A DNA stretch of 64,000 nucleotides from Macrotis lagotis (GCF_037893015.1 NC_133660.1:284198578-284262577), one strand, 5' to 3'. Positions 32,017-44,243 are shown, counted from the stretch's first letter. Numbers and translations are program-made. Notes: a model not told the origin generated them from the letters alone.

Positions 32017-32648
32017 GAATGAATGAAAATTCATAAAAAAACCGAATGAATGAAAATTCATTTATTAAGCACCTACCATATACTGAGCACTATGCTAAGG
32101 GCTCGAGATACAAATATGAAGCTATAAAAACAATTCTTGCCCTCAAGGAGCTCACACTCTAACAGGGGAAGCCTACACAAAGGGGAAACTGGTCCTGGAT
32201 GAGTCGATTGACACACCTCATCCAGGAACAATGCTAGGGTTTTGATCATGGTTCATGATTCTAGACAAGGGAGATGGGGGAAGGTGAGATGCCAGTAGGA
32301 GGTTTTGGAGGAGCTGACCAGAGAAGAGGAGGGGAAGGGAAGAGTGGCTCCATCAAGGCCTCTGATGGTTCAGGCCTAGGGCCCAAGTACTTTCTGGCAT
32401 GGGGTCAGGGGTGGATTGCTGTGACCAGAGAGGAGGGAGTGATCTATCACTGCTTGCTCCGGCTCTCACCTCCAGATGGCCTTCCCTGATATACCACTTT
32501 ACAAAGCACTTTACATAAACAGTTTCTCATTTAATCCTCCCAAGAATGCTTCGAGGCTCATAGTAAATGTGTTACTGTTATTCCCTTTTAACAGATGTGA
32601 GAGCCGAGACCCAGAAAAGGGAAGTAACTTGCAGATAGTTGAGCAAAA

Positions 32649-32808
32649 GGTACCTGGGTAGTACAGTGGATAGCGCACCAGCCCTAGAGTCAGGAAGACC
32701 TAAGTTCAAATCTGGCCTCAGACACTTAATAATTGCCTAGCTATGTGACCTTGGGTAAGTCACTCTCAACCTATTGCTTTAAATAAATTAAAAAAAATTT
32801 AAAAGATA
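32649..32808 (+). repeat. Marsupial tRNA-SINE
   Basis: Sense copy from GGTACCTGGGTAGTACAGTG to the AAATAAATTAAAAAAAATTT tail, with GAGCAA-type flanks on both sides. Confidence 0.85.
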
Positions 32809-33271
32809 TCTGAGCAAGTAAAAGGGGGAAGCCAAGGCCTGAACATCCTCAAATCCTTCCAAATCCAGAGGGCTGTCCATTGTACAACACTGCCTTTCTG
32901 AGACCTTCATTATCTGTTTCACCCAAGGATTCTATAAGTCTTATTTCACAGACTAGATGATAAACTCTCTGCCTTTAGGAGTGTGACAAGGAGGAGACCA
33001 CATGCACCGAAACAAAGGTATAAGGCAACTGGGAGGTGGCATCATTAACTGGAAGAATTGGGAAAGGCTTCACTGTGGTGGTGATGCTTAAGGCGAACTC
33101 AGGTCTGTAAAGTCACACATTCCCTCCAGAGTCACCCATTCCACTTTAGATTAGCTTAAATTGCTGGGAAAATGTTCTGTCATAGAATCTACATTTTTAA
33201 CAAGCCCTCATTGCTCCTGGATCTGGTGCCAAGACTAATTGTCCCCCTTCATATCACTGAAAACAGCTCTT

Positions 33272-33424
33272 CAAGGGCAGCGAAGTGGTGCTGTGGATAG
33301 AGCCCCAGCCCTGGAGTCAGGAGGACCTGAGGTCAAATCCCACCTCAGACACTTAATACTCAGTTTTGTGATCTTGGCAAGTCACTTAACCCCATTGACT
33401 TGCAAAAAAAAAAGAAAAAAAAGG
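33272..33424 (+). repeat. Marsupial tRNA-SINE
   Basis: AGGGCAGCGAAGTGGTGCTG to TTGACTTGCAAAAAAAAAAG, sense orientation. Confidence 0.88.
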
Positions 33425-33479
33425 AAACCAGGTCTTCAGTTCCCCCTAAATCTTCTCCAATCTAAAAATCCTTAATTCT

Positions 33480-35515
33480 ATCAGTCACAATTTGGAGCTA
33501 AAGGTCTCCAATATAAGTCTCTAAGTCCACTTGAATTCAGTTGGATAAATGTTTGCTGTGTTAAATGATCAAATTTTTGCAATTTCTCCATTACCAAAGG
33601 TCCTATGGGGTAAGCTGACTTTCCCATATTTTAGGAGCCAGAAGAAAGGGGGTTAAAGAAAAATCCTGACTGCTCAATGACTCAGCATCCTGATTTAACT
33701 TAGGACTCCCTACTACTTAACAAGGACTCCAAACCATGTTCCTTCTGTGTCATGGTCCATTCCTCTCCTAATGCTGTCCTTGGCAATCAGGACATTTTCT
33801 GATTATTTAACCAGTTTTGACTTTGATGTAGTCTAGTTAGACTGGCTTCCTTCCCAGAGGAAAGAGTGGAAACACATAGACAAAAATATCCAAAAAAGAT
33901 TGGTGAGTCCATTAAACATTGCCCCTAACCCCAAAGGCATTGGGCCAACCCTTGCGTCTATCCTTAACTGAACTGTTCATGATTGATGCACTCAGAAGTG
34001 GTTGGGCTTTGTTTACCCCAGACTAATGCATTTTTAAAGGGATTCCACTCCCTTTGTTCTCCTAAGTGTAAGACTTCATACCCTAACCTCTATAGGTCCC
34101 TTGGACTAAGCAGGTCATGTTCTTGGCAGGTTCTCAGAAGCCAAACTGACATTAGACCCCCATGATAAGTCAGTGTGGGTATATATAGCCTCACTTTCCT
34201 TTTCTGCTTAATCAATGTATACTAAATCCAATAGATCCTGTAGCTAGAGTCTGAGGCTATGCAAGTGACCTGCCATCCTGGTGATGCTCGTGAAACCCAT
34301 TCCTTTCAGTCCAATTTATTTCATAAACAATTATACATCTTGCCTCCCTCTTGCCACACTTGTACCATTAGATTATTTATGATAGGGACTATGGCGAGCT
34401 CCATACATTTCTTTCACTCAGCATTGAAGGAACTGGGTGAAAAGGACAGAGATTCATTCACTCAATCCATCTACAGATGAATTGATGAAGGAACAGAAAA
34501 AGTTGAGAGTAAGAGACACAGAGAGGGCAGTAAGCCTGTTCCTTTATTATTTATGAAGTCTCACCATAATATGATTTTTAAAGGAATGTGTTTCTGAGAC
34601 GAGGAAAACCGCAGGCAAGTACAAAGATGCACACAGAAGGACTCCGGATGTAAAACTATCCTGAAGCTCCTTAAGCCATGGCCCAGCCTCTTTCTTTCCT
34701 GAGTCCTGAGGTATAGTGGGGAACCCTGGTTGATTACTAACCATTATGAGAGAAGAGCATGAAGACGTCTATCGTTGACATAGAGAGAGCCTTGCAACAT
34801 GGCCACGGCACTTGGGGTGGGGATTAAGGGAGGCAGAAGCCAGTAAAGCATCTGCCATCTGACTACAATCTTGTCAAGGAAATCCGGACTGTGTGCCCTC
34901 TTTGGTGGGTCAACAACTTAATAAACATTAAGCTCTATCTATTGTGGTTGGTCTGCTTTAGGGGATGCCATATTCAGTTCCTTTCTAGGTTTGTGCCAAA
35001 TTAACTGCCTTCCCCCACTCCCAGAATCAGGACTGTGCTAGAGTAAGGAAAACGGTTTATAAATGGTTTATCTGTTGTCCATCCATTCTATAGACACTGA
35101 CTACAAGCTCTCAGGACTAGGTTCACCGAAGGGACTTTGTTCTCCTCACTACATACAAAAGGTATTTCATGTTAAAATTCAACAGTCGTGTTAACCAGCC
35201 AGATCACGATGGAAAGCATTCAAATAGTTGGCACTCTGACCTGAGCTGTTCACTGTCTCATTTGTGACTATTCCCATTTGAAGGATGGCTCCATTTTAAT
35301 AAGGCTGTGTCATCATGTTGCTCTCTTCTAGTTAATGAATCCCTTTCCCCACTCTGCCTCCTCTAGGAATTCTTCAATGATTGCCCCAGTCTATACTGAT
35401 TTCCTTTTCCCCTGTCTCACTCCTTTGGGTATGACGATTACTGAGAAACCACCTCACATCTCTGTTCAAAAACTTAGTTGTGCTCATTGTAAATTTGTTT
35501 TTAAAAGTTATGCCC
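33480..35515. other. Unassigned sequence; possible LTR remnant
   Basis: About 2 kb without any repeat I can name and without coding potential. A TATA-like TATATATAG lies at 34180-34188 and an AATAAA at 34920-34925. Their order would fit an old solo LTR, but I could not find paired ends or a target duplication. Confidence 0.25.
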
Positions 35516-35516
35516 T

Positions 35517-35671
35517 GGGGTGGCTAGGTGGTGTAGTGAATAGAGCACTTGGCCCTGGAGTCAGGAGTCCCTGAGTTCAAATCTGGCCTCAGACACTTAA
35601 TAATGACCTAGTTGTGTGGTCTTGGGCAAACCACTTAACCCCGTTTGCTTTGCAAAAAAAAAAAAAAAAAA
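35517..35671 (+). repeat. Marsupial tRNA-SINE
   Basis: GGGGTGGCTAGGTGGTGTAG to a pure A18 tail, sense orientation. The uninterrupted A tail suggests a comparatively young copy. Confidence 0.9.
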
Positions 35672-35674
35672 GTC

Positions 35675-35960
35675 GTGCTGTACTATTTCCCCATTGATAC
35701 ATGGTCATAGTATAGGAATAGACAAGTTTCAGAAGGAAATCAAAGTTACCAATAGTCATATGGAGAAATGTTCTCAATCACTATTGATTAGAGATATGCA
35801 AATTAAAATAACTCTGAGGTTCCAATTATACCTATCAGATTGGCTAATATATTAGAAAGGAAAATGACAAATGCTGGAGGGATGTGGAGAAATAGGGAGC
35901 TATGGACTGGCCTGATCATTCTGGAGAACAATTTGGGACTATGACCAAAAGGTAAGCAAC
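35675..35960 (+). repeat. L1 ORF2 3' fragment
   Basis: AGTCATATGGAGAAATG, GATTAGAGATATGCAAATTAAAA, GACAAATGCTGGAGGGATGTGG and GGAGAACAATTTGGGACTATGA match the end of L1 ORF2 in sense. Confidence 0.75.
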
Positions 35961-36233
35961 TCATGGTGGCTCCAGGAGAGAGACAGGTCGTGAGGCCTCT
36001 CTTGCCACCAAACACTCAGTCCTCTCCTCCTCACTTGAATATATCAGGAAGGAAGAAGCCAGAACTAGCCATAGACCTGCGGGATAAAGCTCAGTGCTAG
36101 CTCCAGCATCTCTCAAACTGGCTCCTCCTTACCATGTGTTTAATATACCAAAATCAATTACAGGATGTCTGCATGTGCCCCAGAGTCCAACATGACAGGG
36201 TATCAGTTAGGCTTATTGGCCAATCCGCTATTA

Positions 36234-36235
36234 TA

Positions 36236-36283
<48 letters not shown>
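36234..36283 (+). repeat. (CA)n microsatellite
   Basis: About 23 CA units. Confidence 0.97.
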
Positions 36284-36432
36284 AGGTGCACACATGCTCA
36301 CCCATACCCCTTATCTGCTCCCTTGGGGTTAACTATGCAGATGACTCAGAAATATAAATATAGATCTCTTTATTTCCAGGTATTTCTCTATTTTTTACAA
36401 ATTGCTCTAACTTCACTCTCTAAGAGCAAGGC

Positions 36433-36434
<2 letters not shown>

Positions 36435-36482
<48 letters not shown>
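36435..36482 (+). repeat. (CA)n microsatellite
   Basis: About 23 perfect CA units, 150 bp from the previous array. Confidence 0.97.
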
Positions 36483-36486
<4 letters not shown>

Positions 36487-36489
36487 TCT

Positions 36490-36937
36490 CCTATTTCAAA
36501 TTGGATGTCCAAAGTCGTCTCCAACTCAATATGTCCTAGAATGAGCTTGTTGTCTTTCTCTCCAAATTCTTCTCTCTTCAGACTTTACTATTACTGTCAA
36601 AGGCATTGCCATCATCCCAGACTTGTAGGTTTTTACCCTGAACATTCTCTTGAGCTTTTCACCCAACATATCCAATTAATTTCTGATTCTTGCTACTTCT
36701 ACTTATACAACAACAAAGATCTCATCTGATCTCTACTCTACACTCACGCAGCTCCCATCTGAGTTCAGGACCTCATCACCTCTTCTCTAAATTATCTCAG
36801 TCCCCTGTTTCCTAATTGCCTCAATCGTCTCCCCACTCCTGTCTGCTCTATACACTGATGCTTCCTTAAGTAAAAATCTTATTATATCAGTCCCTTCCTA
36901 ATCTCCAAAGGCTTCCTGTTGCCTCTGGGATAAATGA
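36490..36937 (+). repeat. L2/L3 LINE, left half
   Basis: Sense L2/L3 3' sequence ending TCCAAAGGCTTCCTGTTGCC, then TCTGGGATAAATGA. It breaks off at the insert that starts at about 36938 and resumes at 37662. Confidence 0.6.
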
Positions 36938-37661
36938 CCCTATTTCTCCAAAAATAAGATTGGTTTTGTAATAGTAATTTTTGCTCCAAAAGATGCGTTA
37001 GGGTTAATTGGGGGGGGGGGGAGGGGGGAATATCTGGAGATAGGCAGTCATTCCTGCGGGAATCATTACTTGATCTATTTATCTCTCTGCAAGGAAGGTC
37101 TTCATGTTTTTATCATGGAAAGTGCTGGCTAAATGCCAGACTAGCGGACCTCTTTGGCTACTTTGCAAAACACGTGGCAGCTTTAAATTGACCCACTTCC
37201 TTATAACTGCTCATGGGCACCAGGTTTTTTCAGTTTCAAGAACACAGAACATAGTTGATCTTATCTTTCTTGCCCTAAGTAATGATGGCAGGGGAGGGTC
37301 TAGCTTTCCATTCAGACATCACCAAGTTGCACATTATTGGACATTCAGCGATAAGTTTTGAGTTCATCTGTTTACATAGGCATCTAACGGTACCTACTTG
37401 GATATTTACAAATAATTATAATTTATATTATCATTTATTTTAAGTATTAATGTCAATAATGTTATTTGTATTTAATTATATATTAATATTATTATTTTAT
37501 AATTCAATGCATCCATCATGTGTTACAGATGAACTAAATACATTCATTTGCCTGATGATCTTACTTGAGGTTTATTTTGAGGTAGGAATTTATACTATGA
37601 GCATCCTTTTAAAAAAATCATGCTAGGGCTTATTTTCAGGTGAGGTCTTATTTGGGGGAAT
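36938..37661. mobile_element. Putative DNA transposon inside an L2/L3 copy
   Basis: The left end CTATTTCTCCAAAAATAAGAT (36940-36960) and the reverse complement of the right end (ATATTCCCCCAAATAAGAC) form an imperfect terminal inverted repeat. The flanking L2/L3 sequence is continuous when the insert is removed, and ATGAC occurs on both sides. No transposase frame is present. The superfamily is not assigned; the terminal sequence resembles a widespread non-autonomous amniote DNA element I cannot name with certainty. Confidence 0.5.
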
Positions 37662-38125
37662 ATGACACGAACTCTTCTGTTTAACTTTTAAAGTCTTTCC
37701 CTACCTGGCCTTCCAACCTGACTTTCCAGTCTCATTGGACCTAACTCTCCTTGTCACATTTTATGATTCAGTCAACCTGTTCTTTTCTCTGTTGCTCATA
37801 CACAGTATACTGTCGGTGACTGCCCCCCATGTCCAGAATGGGCTCCTTCCTTCCTCCATTTCCCCAAAGAATCCCCCTGTTTCTTAGCAGCTCATCTCAA
37901 TCAGCACCTTCTGCCAGAAGTTTTCCCTGATCCCCTCATCTCAGGTCCTTCCTCCGCAACTACCTTGGCTATAGCTGCTTGCATTTCTCTGTATTTCTTA
38001 TTTTCTTTTTTTCCTTATGGTCTCCCCATTGGAAGCTATGAGTAAAAGCTGTTTGCTTCTACTACTTGTATTACATCAGCCAAGAACCAGGCCTGATATG
38101 CAGCAGGAACTTCATAAATGATTAT
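37662..38125 (+). repeat. L2/L3 LINE, right half
   Basis: GAACTCTTCTGTTTAACTTT, TGGCCTTCCAACCTGACTTTCC and the final CCAGGCCTGATATGCAGCAGG with TTCATAAATGA give the L2/L3 3' end. Confidence 0.65.
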
Positions 38126-39326
38126 GGTTAGCATAAAAAAAAGAAATTAATACAAATATATTTGGAAGTATTGTGCTCTGCAGTGGCAACATTTTTAGTA
38201 AGTCTAGCCCTTTAATAGAAAACCGCTTCTTTCTAGCCCAATGAGTTTTAGTTGGTTCATCAGAGGATTGTTGTTTATAGGTCAAAGGGGAATGCCCAAT
38301 GGAATGGAGCTGAATAAGCGAGCAGGTGGAGAGACGGGGAAATTATTCCCTTCTAATTAGAGAAAGGTCATCATGGGGATTCAGGCTGCTGATGGACAGA
38401 TTCATTGGGCACTTCTCATTTTCTGCCTATGTGTGAAGATGCACCCAAGGAAAAAAAAGAAGGAGATGAAGAAAGGAAGTAAGAAAGTAATGGAGAAGCC
38501 AGAGTACAGGATAAGGTTACTTTTTTAATTAGCGCCACCAGCTAAGCAAGGTTAAAAATCTCACTTGTGACTGGAACAGATGGAAACCTCTGATAAGTGA
38601 GGGAAGGTACCTGGAAGAACTTTGATACCAAGCTTCTGGATGCTGTCGGAGCCGCAGAACGGTGCCGGCGAGATCTAACGCTAAGAAAGCTGCAGGGTGA
38701 ATTACTCCTGCTCTGGCCTGGAAGATCTGGAACTGCGATCAAATTAAGCAGTGGTTCATAAGAGTTGAGGAGTAATGAGAAAGGAAGCTAATTATACCCC
38801 AAATTTGTGTTTCTTTCAATTTCCCCTAAAATATGTATCATCTAAAACCAGTGAGTAATTTTTCCAAGTCATTCTAATAGACTTTTACCTTTATAGAAAA
38901 GATATATTAGAATTTAAAATTTTTACAAATGAGTGTTTATTTCTTTAGTGATATAAAAGAAATATTTAGTAATATAAAAGAAAAGATGTAATTGAGTAGA
39001 AAAGCATCTCTTTCTAATGTGGAACGCAAAAGCTTAGAAAAAAGATGAATGTTGAAGACTATTCTTGCATGTAATTGGGGAAAATAAAGTAACATAAAAA
39101 ATAAAAATTAAAATGAATTCCCTAGCAAGGAAAAAAAAATGGAAAAGCATCTCTTGCTATCTTTCTGTCTCTGTGCATCTCAGTTGTTCTTCTCTAAATT
39201 TAGTCGCTTTTCTCTATTCTCTGTTTCACTGTTCCTGAGGGCCTTTCTGTGACTGTCTCTCTGTCTCTCTGTCTGTCTGACAGTCTCTCACCCCCCATTT
39301 GTGGGGACCCTGGCTATTAGGACTCC
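38126..39326. other. Intergenic, no assigned element
   Basis: AT-rich, no coding exon. L1-tail-like sequence (TTGCATGTAATTGGGGAAAAT at 39066) and CT repeats (39258-39290) are visible, nothing else. Confidence 0.5.
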
Positions 39327-39341
39327 AAGAAGACTATCAAA

Positions 39342-39499
39342 GGGTGGCTAGGTGGCACAGTGGATAGAGGACCGGCCCTGGAGTCAGGAGGACCTGAGTT
39401 CAAATCTAGCCTCAGACACTTAATAATTACCTAGCTGTGCGGCCTTGACAAGCCACTTAACCCCATTGGCTTTGCAAAAACCTAAAAAAAAAAAAGAAG
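39342..39499 (+). repeat. Marsupial tRNA-SINE with 15-bp target duplication
   Basis: Sense SINE with A-rich tail; AAGAAGACTATCAAA flanks it at 39327-39341 and 39500-39514, a perfect duplication. Confidence 0.93.
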
Positions 39500-40029
39500 A
39501 AGAAGACTATCAAATAATGACCATTGTCTTCCTGGGAAACAAGATGACCAAGAGTAAACCAAGGCATCTCAGAAATGCAAGGAACCTTAGGGACCACCGT
39601 TAAGTGAGTGAAGCCTCCTCTGAACAACAGTTCCTAGGCCATACAGAGGTAGTAGGAGCATCTCTGACAAGAGGCTATCCAATTCCTACTTGAAGTCCCT
39701 ATAGAGAGGAAACACAATCTTCTGAGTAACCCATGACCCTTTTAAATAGCTCTAATTCTTAGAAGGCTCCCCAATATCTAGCCTTCTTCTGCTTCTTTGA
39801 AACGTCGATCTATCGATTCTAGTTCTGGTCAAGAAGAATGAGAACAAGTTTAACATCCCTGGCATGGGCTACGCCTTCAAATATGTGAAAAGAACCATGA
39901 TGTCTGCCAAAGGATAAGGCCTGGCCCTTGGCCAGCCACAATGGGTCATAAAAACCGTGACCTTTATGTTTCATCTATCAGCCGCTACTACCCATGCCCC
40001 TAACAATTTCCCACTACTTTTTATATAAT

Positions 40030-40680
40030 CGATCATTGGCTATATGGAAAAAAATTATCCCAAACTCCTCCCTCAGCTTCTTTCATCTTTAATACAATTT
40101 CAGCCATGCCCCATTCCAATCCTGCCCACCCTTTCACTGTGCCCTCTGAAGTTACTGTTCCAGAGTGGGCGAATTTCCCTCATTCTGCCTTCTTTCTCTC
40201 ACTCTCCTCCCATCTATTTCCTCTGGTTTCACCCAGACCACACAACCTCACTGTCTTCTCCAGCACTTGTTAGCCTTCATCTACACTGCTGCTCCCCCTC
40301 TTCCTCCTCCCAGGGATTCTAGAAGGGTCATGATACTCCTTGATGGCCACCAGCGTTTTTAGTCCTCCTTTACAATCATCACTCAGCAACTTCTTCTCTT
40401 TGAAGTTCAAAACAGCAAAATTTGTCAGCCCACTTCAAATTATGATGACTGTGACATACTGAGCCCCAGGTTGGTCTGTCTTCAGCTCTTATATCACCAT
40501 TTTCTTCCCCTCTCTAAATCCCCCTTTTACAAAGGGACATCACTATGCTTGTGGATGCTCCCTCAAACTCTCTGAGTTCCCATTTCTTCAGTCTCCTTAA
40601 ATCTCATGACTTACTCCTTCACCTCTCCTTAGCCACACACCATAACCCCCAAGCATTCTATTTCTCTTCTTAAAACCTCT
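40030..40680 (+). repeat. L2/L3-like LINE remnant
   Basis: Pyrimidine-rich CR1-group sequence (CACTGTGCCCTCTGAAGT, CTTCAAAGTTC-type blocks). No intact frame. Confidence 0.45.
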
Positions 40681-43600
40681 GGGGGCAGAGCCAAGATGGT
40701 GGAGTAAAGGCAGGGACTTGCCAGAGCTCTCTCCTAAACCACTCCAACGTCATTTAAATAATGACTCTAATCAAATTCCAGAGTGGAATGGCAGAACCTA
40801 CAAAAAGACTGAATGAAATAATTTTCCAGTCCAAGACAAATTGGAAGATTTGGGAGGATGGTCCGTTGCACTGGAGTCTGAAAAGGCCTACAGTGGAACC
40901 CAGGCCATGCTGTAGCAAACCAACTCCAGCCATCCAAGAACAGATCACGGGTGACTAGGTCCCTGGGGGCCCCTGGGTTCATGGAAGTAGGGGTAGTCTC
41001 CAGACCCCTCAGCCCAGGGATTGCCAAGGATAATTGGAAAGATTAACAGGAAAACTCTGCCATACTAGAATGAATAGAGCCCATGCCAGTGAAAGCCTCA
41101 GTGCAGACCCCATGCTAGAGACCAGGAGCAGGTCTGGAGAGCCATCCAGCAGTTGCTTTCAGAGCATTCAGTCCACAGATGGTAAGGGGGTCAGGGAAAT
41201 CCTTGAGGCAGGGCTCTGTTGCTTCATCCATACAGATCCAGGTCGTAGTATGGGGCCCCAGTCTCAGAAAACAGAGCAGATGCACAACAGAGCTCACTGC
41301 CACAGTGGAGCATGGACTCTCTTCACAGTTCCAGGATAGAAAGGAGTGTTTGAGTTCATCCACAGATCAGAGCACAAGTCAGGAGAGTAGTCAGAGCCTC
41401 TCATAAGGCCTTGGAGAAGTTGAAAACTTACAGGTTCCTGACGGGTGTCCCTGAAAACAGCTGAAAAAACTCTCAAAAGTTTGAGACAGTGCACCCTCCA
41501 CCCTGGAAGCAGAACCCCATCTTAAAAAGAGTTAAAATCATAGGTTGGAGCAATAAGCAAACAACAGAAGGGAAAAAATCCAACCATAGACAATTACTTT
41601 GGTCCTGTAGAGGATCAAAAAGTCAAAGTTTCTGTATCCAAAGCCTCCAAGAAAAATATGAATTGTTTTCAGGCTATGGAAGAGCTCAAAAAATTTTCTG
41701 AAAATCAAAAAGGAATAACTGGTAAGAGAAATGAGAGCAATGCAGGAAAACCATGAAAACTAAATCAGCAGCTTGGTAAAGGAGATACAAAAAAAAACTG
41801 AAGGAAAAATAACATCTTAAAAACCAGTTTGGGTCAAATGGAAAAAGAAGTCTGCCAATGAGGAGAATGATTCCTTAAAAAGCAGAACTGGCCAGATGTA
41901 AAAGGAGATACAAAAGCGCTCTGAAGAGAATCATTCTTTAAAATATAGAATGGAGCTAAAGGAAGCTGATGTCTTTGTGAGAAATCAAAAAACAATAAAA
42001 CAAAGCCAAAAAAATGAAAAAATAGAAGAAAATGTAAAATGTCTCACTGGAAAAACAATTGACCTAGAAAGCAGATCCAGAAGAGAGAATTTAAAAATGA
42101 TTGGACTACCTGAAAGTCATGGCCAAAAAAAAAGAGCTTAGATGTCATTTTTCTTTTCTTTTCTTTTCTTTTTTGGTTTTTGCAAGGCAATGGGGTTAAG
42201 TTACTTGCCCAAGGTCACACAGCTAAGTTAATTATTAAGTGTCTGAGAGCATATTTAAACTCAAGTCCTCTTGACTCAGGGTTAGTACTCTATCCACTGT
42301 ACCACCTAGCTGCCCCCTTAGATGTCATTTTTCAAGAAATTATCCAGGAAAATTGCCCTGATATCTTAGAAGCAGAGAGTAAAATAGAAACTGAAAGAAT
42401 TCACCAATCACCTCCTGAAAGAGAGCCCAAAATGAAAACTGCCAGGAATATTATAGCCAAATTTCAGAATTCCCAAGGCAAGGAGAAAATATTACAAGTA
42501 GTCAAAAAGAAACAAGTCAAATATCATGGAGGTACAGTCAGGATAACACAACATTTAGCAGTTTCTACATTAAGGACTTGTAGGTCTTGGAATATGATAT
42601 TACAGAAGGCAAAAGAGCTTGAATTACAACCAAGAATCAACTATGCAGCAAAACTAAACATTCTCTTTCAGAGGAAAAGATGTACATTCAATGAAATAGA
42701 GGACTTAAAAACTTTCCTGATGAAACCATCAGAGCTGAACAGAAAGTTTGATCTTCAAGAATAAGACTCAGGTGAAGCAGAGAGGGGTGGACAAGGACTA
42801 ATTATGAGGGTTTTAATGATGTTGAATTGTTTGTATTCCTGCATGGGAAGATGATACTGATAACCTTTTCATTTATTAGGGCAGTTAGAAGAAGTATATA
42901 TAGACAAGGAAGGAGTTGAATTTGAAGGTCTACTATATTAAAAAGATGGAGTTAATGGAGGAGAAAGGAATGTACTGCAAGAAAGGGAAAGGAGAAGTAG
43001 AATGGAATAAATTATTTCACATAAAAGAGGCAAGAAAAATCTTTTGCTGTGGAGTGGAAGAGGGGGGTGGTAAGAGTGGGGTGAGTGAGCCTTACTCTCA
43101 TCAAAAGTGACTCAGACAGGAAATAACATACACACTCAATTGGGTATAGAAATCCATCTTATCCTAGAGGAAAATAAGAGGAAAGGGGTGGGAGGAAGGG
43201 GACAGGAGGAAGAGAGGGGGGTGTAGGTGATTGAAGAGAGAGAAGATCATCCAAGAGGATAATCAGATGCAGCTCATTTTTGAGGAGAAACAGGGTGAAA
43301 GGGAAGAAAGCATGGAATAAATGGGGTAGGGGGACTAGAATGGAGGGGAGCTAGCATTAGCAACTGTGAAAAAAATATTGAAGCTATTTCCTTGTTGGAC
43401 TTAATAAAGTATGCTATCCATCCTAAAGACAGAACTGATGGTGTCTGAAAACAGACTGAATTATACTTTTTTCCCTCACTTTATTTTTCTTGAGGTTTCC
43501 CTTTCTTTGGAAGGGGGGATTATGTTTACTTTTATAACATCACTATTGTAGTAATATTTTTATGGCTACATATTTTTAACCTACATCAAGTAAACTTGCT

Positions 43601-43733
43601 TTCTCAATGAGGGGAGTGGGGTGGAAAGAAGGGAGAGAATTTGAAATTCAATGTTTTGGAAGTTAATGCTGAAACTTGTTTTTGCATGTAACTGGGGAAA
43701 ATTTTTAAAAATAATTTTTTAAAAAATAGAAGT
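40681..43733 (+). mobile_element. HAL1-like (half-LINE) retroelement, ORF1 only
   Basis: The 5' end GGGGGCAGAGCCAAGATGG starts abruptly. The degenerate ORF1 region (about 41950-42764) shows L1 ORF1p landmarks: a Lys/Glu-rich coiled-coil part, DLESRSRRENLKMIGLPE, ERIHQSPPEREPKMKTARNI, and the C-terminal domain ending in FLMKPSELNRKFDL. About 970 bp of 3' UTR follow directly (GAGGGGAGTGGGGTGG, then GTTTTTGCATGTAACTGGGG), ending in an A-rich tail. No ORF2 endonuclease or reverse transcriptase is present, the hallmark of HAL1. The frame is broken by stops, a frameshift in an A9 run and the SINE at 42154. Flanks TAAAACCTCTG and TAAAAACTATG may be the target duplication. Confidence 0.7.
42154..42316 (-). 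repeat. Marsupial tRNA-SINE inserted in HAL1 ORF1
   Basis: Antisense SINE with its A-tail (plus TTTTC repeats) at left. A perfect 17-bp duplication, CTTAGATGTCATTTTTC, lies at 42137-42153 and 42317-42333. Confidence 0.96.
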
Positions 43734-43739
43734 AAAAAC

Positions 43740-44165
43740 TATGACATTCCCCTATCTGACCCAAATAGCTCATCATTCTATCTTTCCTCTGCCTCACCCC
43801 TGCTAAATCCATCATTCATCCTCATAAATACCTATAACCCCTCCCTCCCTTAGTACTTTTTTAGGTAATTATCTTTGCTCTGTTTTACAGATTACAACTT
43901 CAATTGTCCCATCTCTTTCTAATCTTCAACCTTTTTTTAGCTAATCTTCAAGCTTATTGCTCTTCTTCATTCTTAAAAGCCTTCACTATCTCCTATCATT
44001 CCTTCAAACAATCATACTACATCTCTTCACCATTTCTTGTTCAACTCCTGGAAAAAAATTGTCTCTGCTCAATGTTTCCACTTCTCCTCTCACTTACTCA
44101 ACCTTTTGCTATCTGGATTCCAACCTCATGATTTGAATGAAACTGCTGTCACCTAAATTACCAAT
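43740..44165 (+). repeat. L2/L3-like LINE remnant
   Basis: AACTGCTGTCACCTAAATTACCAATGATTTC and TTCAACTCCTGG are typical of the L3/L2 coding region in sense. Degenerate. Confidence 0.5.
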
Positions 44166-44202
44166 GATTTCTTTTAAAAAAATTTTTTTAGTAAGTTTTG
44201 TC

Positions 44203-44205
44203 TTT

Positions 44206-44243
<38 letters not shown>

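Noticed and set aside
42180..42764. A 194-codon frame starting inside the SINE
   Set aside because: Its N-terminal part is antisense SINE; only the C-terminal part is HAL1 ORF1. It is annotated as part of the retroelement and not as a gene.
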